Positions 13,621-17,302 of a DNA stretch of 17,302 bases are shown piece by piece. Source of the stretch: an uncultured Frankineae bacterium. GTDB lineage: Bacteria; Actinomycetota; Actinomycetes; Mycobacteriales; SCTD01. The notes under the pieces were generated by a model that was given only the letters and a program-made list of their open reading frames with translations, was not told the origin of the DNA and ran no database searches. The translations under genes were made by a program, and so were the position numbers. The stretch is taken from positions 1 through 17,302 of the forward strand of contig CADCUE010000030.1 in assembly GCA_902805805.1 (NCBI GenBank), read 5' to 3'. Numbering within the stretch: the first letter of the stretch is position 1; each line of letters opens with the position of its first letter.

Positions 13621-14471
13621 GGTCGGGCGCGCACCTGCACCCGGTCGCCGACCGTCCGGACGTCGTAGGCCCGCTGCGGCGCGGTCGCCGGGCCGCGGGC
13701 GACGGCACCGTCCTCGAGCCGGAAGCGGCTGCCGTGCCAGGGGCACTCCAGGCAGCCGTCGACCAGCTCCCCCTCGTCGAGCGGACCGCCCCAGTGGCTG
13801 CACGTCGCGCTCAGCGCCCGAAGCGATCCGCCCGAGCGGACCAGCACGAGCGCCTTGCTCTTCACCTGCAGGCGCAGGGGTCGCCCGTCGACGACGTCGT
13901 CGGCCGCGGCGACGTCGGTCCAGTCCTTGGGACCCGGGGCCTCGTCGGCGTTGCGGTTGACGCCGACCGCCTCGGCGAAGGCCAGGTGACCGCCGAGGTA
14001 GCCGCCGACCGCGAGCCCCGAGGCACCGGCCAGGGCGAGGCCGCGCCCGCCGGCGCCGTCGCCGCGGCGCGCGGCCCAGCTGGCGGCGAACAGCAGGATC
14101 GTCAGCGCGTTCGCGCCGCCGTGCACCAGGCCCACCCGCTTGGGCCGCTTCGCGATGCCGAGCTCGGACCAGTCGGCCCAGCCGGAGGCCGCGGTCGGCG
14201 CCGCGGTGAGGACGCCCGCGCCGACCAGCCGGCGGGCGGCAGCGCGACCCTGCTCACCACCGGTGAGGTCCAGCAGCAGCGCGCCCGACCACAGGCCGAT
14301 GGGCACCGCGACGAGCAGCGGGTGCAGCGGATGGCCGAGCCAGGTGCCGTGCAGGACGTCCTTGAGCCGGCCGCGCGGCAGCAGCCGCGTCACGCGCGCG
14401 CTCACGGCGTCCACCACCGGGTCCAGGGCCTTCGCCTGCTCCAGCCTGCCCACGAGCGTCGAGATCTGCAC
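13617..14471 (-). CDS. Membrane protein with DUF2231 and Rieske [2Fe-2S] domains
   Basis: A 284-residue fusion. The N-terminal part (about residues 36-170) is a DUF2231 membrane domain with four helices, opening with the signature LGHPLHPLLVAVPIGLW (45-61). The C-terminal part (about 183-282) is a Rieske ferredoxin-like domain, with cluster ligands Cys224 and His226 in CSHWGG and Cys243 and His246 in CPWHGSRF. All four ligands are present. It should carry a 2Fe-2S cluster at the membrane and move single electrons; the partner is unknown. GTG at 14471 is preferred because GAGGAGG lies just upstream (4-base gap); the frame is open to GTG at 14492, which would add 7 residues and lose that site. 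It is followed with a 4-base overlap by the GNAT gene, and preceded by the P450 gene 135 bases upstream. Confidence 0.93.
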   Translation of the reverse strand: MQISTLVGRLEQAKALDPVVDAVSARVTRLLPRGRLKDVLHGTWLGHPLHPLLVAVPIGLWSGALLLDLTGGEQGRAAARRLVGAGVLTAAPTAASGWADWSELGIAKRPKRVGLVHGGANALTILLFAASWAARRGDGAGGRGLALAGASGLAVGGYLGGHLAFAEAVGVNRNADEAPGPKDWTDVAAADDVVDGRPLRLQVKSKALVLVRSGGSLRALSATCSHWGGPLDEGELVDGCLECPWHGSRFRLEDGAVARGPATAPQRAYDVRTVGDRVQVRARP

Positions 14472-14606
14472 GGGTCCTCCTCGGTGCGGCACGGTCCTCG
14501 CCCCTGCGGCGCCGCCGCACCGCGATTGCTACCACGCCGGCAGCCCCCGAGGAGCTCTCGCGGCGAGCCCGTCCGGCTCCGTGTGGGGCACTCGCCTCCG
14601 GCCGGC

Positions 14607-15941
14607 TCAGGCGCCGGCGGTGACGGGCAGCCGCTCCCAGCCGCGCAGCACGCGGGTGGAGCGGCGCTGAGCTCCGGGGGCGGGCGACAGGTCGGGCAGC
14701 CGGTCGAACAGCGTCTGCAGGCCGACCTCCCCTTCCACCCGGGCGAGCGCCGCACCCAGGCAGAAGTGCCGTCCGCCGGAGAAGGCCAGGTGCTCGCGGG
14801 CGTTCGCGCGGGTGACGTCGAAGCGCTGCGGATCGGCGAAGACCTCCGGGTCGCGGTTGGCGGCACCCAGCAGCGTCGTGACGTGCTCGCCCTCGGCGAC
14901 CGCGATCCCGGCGACCGACGTGTCACGCACCGCCCGCCGGCCGGTCACCTGCACCGGTGACTCGTAGCGCAGGACCTCCTCCACCGCGTCGGACCACCGG
15001 GACGGCGTCGCCTGCAGCACCGCGAGCTGGTCGGGCGCGTCCATGAGCAGGCGGGCTCCGCTGCCCAGCAGGTTGACCGTGGTCTCGAAGCCGGCGGCGA
15101 GCAGCAGCCCGGCCGTCGACCGGAGCTCGCCCGCGTCGAGCCGGGCGCCGTCGTCCTCCACGAGCAGCAGCTGGCTGAGCAGGTCCTCCCCCGGCGTCGA
15201 CCGCAGCCGGGCCAGGTGCCCGTCCAGCCAGTCGTTGAAGGCGTGCAGACCGCGCTGCGCGTCCCGGTACTGAGGCCAGCGCAGGCCCAGGTCGAGGGCG
15301 GGGGCCACCGCGTTGCCGAGCGCCAGGACCGTCCCGTGCTCGGCGGCGGGCACCCCGAGGATGCCGGCGATGACCCGGACGGGGAGCAGCGTCGCGTACC
15401 GCTCGACGAGGTCGAACGGCTGGTGCCGCGGCAGCGCGGCGATCTCGTCCAGCAGCTGGTCGGCCACCGTCTGCACCGTCGGTCGGAGCTGCTCCGCCGC
15501 GCGGGCCGTGAAGACCTTGGCCACCAGCCTGCGGTAGCGGGTGTGGTCCGGCGGCTCCACCACCAGCATCGACGGCGGGTCCAGCGGACCGACGGTCCGG
15601 GGGTCGTGCGCCCAGCCGGCCAGCGGGCGGATCGCCGGCGGCAGGACCTCCTGCGCACCGCCCACCGCGAAGTCGGGGCTGCGCAGGACGTCGCGGCACA
15701 CCGCGTGCGAGGCGCTCACCCACGTGAGTCGGCCACGGACCAGCGGCCCACGGTCGCGGACCCGCTCCTGGGTCGGACCGGGGTCGTCGCGCACCGCCGG
15801 ATCGATGATCAGGCGGGCCTGCAGGTCGCCGTCGCGGGCCGCCCGGGCGAGCAGGACCCGGACCAGGCCGTCCGAGAGCGACCAGCGCAGTCCGGTCCGC
15901 AGCTGCCAGAGCGGGGCACGCGTCGGGGCGGTCGGGAGCAC
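14607..15941 (-). CDS. Cytochrome P450
   Basis: A 444-residue soluble bacterial P450, a heme monooxygenase of unknown substrate. Signatures: the I-helix oxygen-activation motif AGFETT (283-288), the K-helix ExxR at Glu322-Arg325 (EVLR), and the heme loop FSGGRHFCLGAALAR (387-401) with axial ligand Cys394. The C-helix string EPPDHTRYRRLVAKVF (129-144) is also typical. All catalytic residues are present. GTG at 15941 is chosen because GGAGGACCC precedes it directly, the same context as the Rieske gene; the frame is open to 16073, but that part has no family features. Electron-transfer partners of the usual ferredoxin and reductase type are not in the window; the nearest redox gene is the membrane Rieske protein downstream on the same strand. 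Whether it is co-transcribed is uncertain (135-base gap). Confidence 0.95.
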   Translation of the reverse strand: MLPTAPTRAPLWQLRTGLRWSLSDGLVRVLLARAARDGDLQARLIIDPAVRDDPGPTQERVRDRGPLVRGRLTWVSASHAVCRDVLRSPDFAVGGAQEVLPPAIRPLAGWAHDPRTVGPLDPPSMLVVEPPDHTRYRRLVAKVFTARAAEQLRPTVQTVADQLLDEIAALPRHQPFDLVERYATLLPVRVIAGILGVPAAEHGTVLALGNAVAPALDLGLRWPQYRDAQRGLHAFNDWLDGHLARLRSTPGEDLLSQLLLVEDDGARLDAGELRSTAGLLLAAGFETTVNLLGSGARLLMDAPDQLAVLQATPSRWSDAVEEVLRYESPVQVTGRRAVRDTSVAGIAVAEGEHVTTLLGAANRDPEVFADPQRFDVTRANAREHLAFSGGRHFCLGAALARVEGEVGLQTLFDRLPDLSPAPGAQRRSTRVLRGWERLPVTAGA

Positions 15942-15977
15942 GGGTCCTCCGGTCGGCAGGGGTCGGCGGTCCGAGCA

Positions 15978-16002
15978 CGCCGACAACCACTTCGCCGACA
16001 AC
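15978..16002. repeat. Direct repeat, two copies 15 bases apart
   Basis: CGCCGACAAC occurs at 15978-15987 and again at 15993-16002 (reading GTTGTCGGCG on the minus strand), with 5 bases between copies. A start-to-start distance of 15 bases is not an exact multiple of the helical turn. It lies in the P450 upstream region, 37-61 bases before the GTG at 15941. It could bind a regulator as a tandem site, or contain a -35-like TTGTCG. Confidence 0.35.
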
Positions 16003-16021
16003 TCTGACAGCCGTCGTCCTG

Positions 16022-16033
16022 GACCGTACGGTC
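16022..16033. promoter_or_regulatory. Palindromic operator candidate
   Basis: GACCGTACGGTC is a perfect 12-bp palindrome. It covers the candidate -10 box TACGGT (16027-16032), so a dimeric repressor here would block transcription of the gene at 16124. Sites of this form, with an ACCG-CGGT core, are typical of TetR-family and related dimeric regulators. No regulator gene is in the window and the binder is unknown. Confidence 0.4.
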
Positions 16034-16123
16034 GTCGCACCGGCTGCCCCGACCCGCGGCTCCACCGACGCACTCGCCGTCGCAGCAGACGGGCGTGCGG
16101 CCCGACCGACCTGTGGAGGTCGC

Positions 16124-16360
16124 GTGGACGTCATCGATGTGACCGAGCGGCTCATGGCGGAGTTCGAGGACCGGCTGGCGCTCAACGCCATCACCGCAGT
16201 CGTGAGCTCCTGCCGCCGCGACCTGCAGGGGACGCCGACCGGCCCGCTCCCGGAGCTGCTCGAGCGCCTGGCCCGGCAGCGCCTGCTCGACCTGCTGGCC
16301 TCCCCCGTCCCGCAGCCCCGTCCGTCCGCGCTGCAGTCGCCCGCGTCACCGGGGCGCTAG
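16124..16360 (+). CDS. Small protein with three-helix-bundle dimerization-type domain
   Basis: A 78-residue cytoplasmic protein. Residues 2-60 fit the actinobacterial three-helix-bundle dimerization domain seen alone or fused to regulators and phosphatases: helix 1 VIDVTERLMAEFEDR, helix 2 AITAVVSSCRRDL (a conserved V-V-x-x-C/A-x-x-x-L pattern) and helix 3 LPELLERLARQRLLDLL. The last 20 residues are a Pro/Ser-rich tail. It presumably dimerises; what it does in the cell is unknown to me. GTG at 16124 has GGAGG 4 bases upstream, which is good support. Its stop TAG shares the palindrome CTAG with the stop of the convergent LtrA-like gene, overlapping by 3 bases. It has its own candidate promoter and operator upstream. 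Confidence 0.8.
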   Translation: MDVIDVTERLMAEFEDRLALNAITAVVSSCRRDLQGTPTGPLPELLERLARQRLLDLLASPVPQPRPSALQSPASPGR

Positions 16361-17302
16361 AGCGCCTCGAGGTCGACGTTGCCGCGCGCCTCCTGCTCGA
16401 GCCCGGTGACGACGACGACCACGACCAGCCCCGCGAGCACGCCGGCGACCGCCAGCGCGGGCACGTCGAGGACGGCATCGCCGACAGCGACGACCGCGGC
16501 GAGGGCCGCCCACCACCAGCCGCTGCCGATCCCCCGGTCCATGACCGCGTTGGTGACGCCGATGGTCACCAGGTAGAGCGCCACGCCGCCGGACAGCAGT
16601 GTGCGCAGGCCGGCGCCGACCTCGTCGGTGCCCCCGAGCACGATGCCCTCGATGCCCACCCCGACGCCGGCGAGCGCCAGGCACAGCGGGAGCTGGCTGT
16701 AGACGTAGACGTCGTGGGCGATCGTGCTGGTCGCGCCCCCGGCCTGCTGGAGCAGGTGCTTGGCGCCGGCACCGGCCAGGTCGAAGTAGCTCCACCACAG
16801 CGCCACCGCCAGCACGAAGCACACGCCACCGGCCAGCACCGACCCCACCGCCCAGGAGGCGTCGTGGACGCCGTGCGCGACGGCGGCCACCGACTCGCCC
16901 AGGACGAGGATCACGAACAGCGAGAAGCGGTCGGGCAGGTGCTCGAGGTGCAGCGGCACCTGCGTGCGCGAGGCGGTGACGAGCACGGGCGCGGCCGCGT
17001 CGACGAGCACCCCGAGACCCCACAGGACGTACCGCGTCGGCCCGTCGACCGCGAGCGATGCGGTCCACAGCACCGCACCCGCGCCCGCGCCGATCAGGTA
17101 GATCCGGATGCCGCCCCGCGCCGCCTCGACGTGCCGGTAGGCGCGGGTGTACTGCAGCAGCAGGAGCAGCCGGATCGCCACGTAGCACAGGACGAAGGCC
17201 ACGGCGTACTTGCCGGTGGCGTCCGAGACGGCCGCGGCCATGCCCACGACCGCGGCCATCCCGGCCAGCTTGTTGCACCGGAACAGCACGTCGTCGTGGT
17301 CG
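16357..17302 (-). CDS. LtrA-like membrane protein, N-terminus outside window
   Basis: A low-temperature-requirement A (LtrA) family integral membrane protein; 314 residues are inside the window and the start lies beyond 17302. The family is usually about 380-420 residues, so roughly the first 70-80 are missing. The visible part begins DHDDVLFRCNK, matching the YDxDDxxyR motif that follows the second helix in relatives. Further family strings are HLPDRFSLFVILVLGES, with the conserved ER/DR and LGES before a helix, ALWWSYFD, and SQLPLCLALAGVGVGIE. About nine to ten hydrophobic helices follow one another. The role of LtrA is poorly known; the name comes from a Listeria mutant that grows badly in the cold. 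It does not start at the GTG at 17289, since the frame stays open to the edge. Its stop overlaps that of the convergent gene at 16360. Confidence 0.92.
   Translation of the reverse strand, partial: DHDDVLFRCNKLAGMAAVVGMAAAVSDATGKYAVAFVLCYVAIRLLLLLQYTRAYRHVEAARGGIRIYLIGAGAGAVLWTASLAVDGPTRYVLWGLGVLVDAAAPVLVTASRTQVPLHLEHLPDRFSLFVILVLGESVAAVAHGVHDASWAVGSVLAGGVCFVLAVALWWSYFDLAGAGAKHLLQQAGGATSTIAHDVYVYSQLPLCLALAGVGVGIEGIVLGGTDEVGAGLRTLLSGGVALYLVTIGVTNAVMDRGIGSGWWWAALAAVVAVGDAVLDVPALAVAGVLAGLVVVVVVTGLEQEARGNVDLEAL

Larger units (their letters stand above)
15942..16123. promoter_or_regulatory. Divergent promoter region between P450 and three-helix-bundle gene
   Basis: These 182 bases hold no gene I can support. 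The stretch near 15978-16035 carries the regulatory-looking signals. On the plus strand CTGACA (16004-16009), a 17-base spacer and TACGGT (16027-16032) make a good -35/-10 pair for the gene at 16124, leaving a leader of about 85 bases. A perfect palindrome, GACCGTACGGTC (16022-16033), covers that -10 box. Two copies of the 10-mer CGCCGACAAC (15978-15987 and 15993-16002) sit 15 bases apart, nearer the P450. Promoter and operator roles are inferred. Confidence 0.4.

Noticed and set aside
1..17302. Mobile elements, CRISPR arrays, tRNA or rRNA genes, defence systems
   Set aside because: I looked for spaced repeats, transposase or integrase motifs, tRNA-like cloverleafs and defence-type domains and saw none; a tool-based scan could still find something short.

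Overview
The window reads as chromosomal DNA of a very GC-rich actinobacterium. Third codon positions are almost all G or C, GTG starts are common, genes are densely packed, and several families are typical of high-GC Actinobacteria (a DUF5685 protein, an LtrA-like protein, a three-helix-bundle small protein, a DUF2231-Rieske fusion). The exact genus cannot be fixed from the sequence; Geodermatophilales or a relative is a guess. I saw no IS element, integrase, phage gene, CRISPR array, tRNA or rRNA, and no gap longer than about 230 bases between genes. I found no clear defence or mobile system: this looks like ordinary chromosome with a few unusual genes.

Layout. 1-312 (-) is the N-terminal part of a DHA2-type MFS drug-efflux transporter cut by the window edge. 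It is divergent from 544-849 (+), a small secreted protein, which ends in a strong two-way terminator (860-893). A likely cobalamin operon follows on the minus strand, transcribed right to left: cobT (5534-6634), an alpha/beta hydrolase (4558-5502) and cobN (928-4479). Divergent from cobT are a DUF1810 protein (6692-7117) and a DUF5685 protein with an extraordinary cysteine-rich tail (7182-8348). Convergent to them are pdxY (8442-9290, vitamin B6 salvage) and a 60-residue acidic protein (9335-9517), probably one transcript.

On the plus strand, a DMT/EamA exporter (9585-10547) is followed by a permease-amidase operon: a PuuP-like APC permease (10642-12078) overlaps an acetamidase/formamidase family enzyme (12075-13100) by 4 bases, suggesting uptake and hydrolysis of an amide or amino compound. 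Convergent to it on the minus strand are cytochrome P450 (14607-15941), the DUF2231-Rieske membrane protein (13617-14471) and a GNAT acetyltransferase (13117-13620), the last two overlapping by 4 bases. Divergent from the P450 is a three-helix-bundle small protein (16124-16360), whose stop codon interlocks with that of an LtrA-like membrane protein (16357-17302, N-terminus outside the window).

Most worth following up: the DUF5685 protein with its Cys-rich tail and the coding-like sequence after its stop; the hydrolase embedded between cobT and cobN; two genes with a TANNNT box exactly where a leaderless transcript would need it; and a perfect 12-bp palindrome lying on a candidate -10 box in front of the three-helix-bundle gene.
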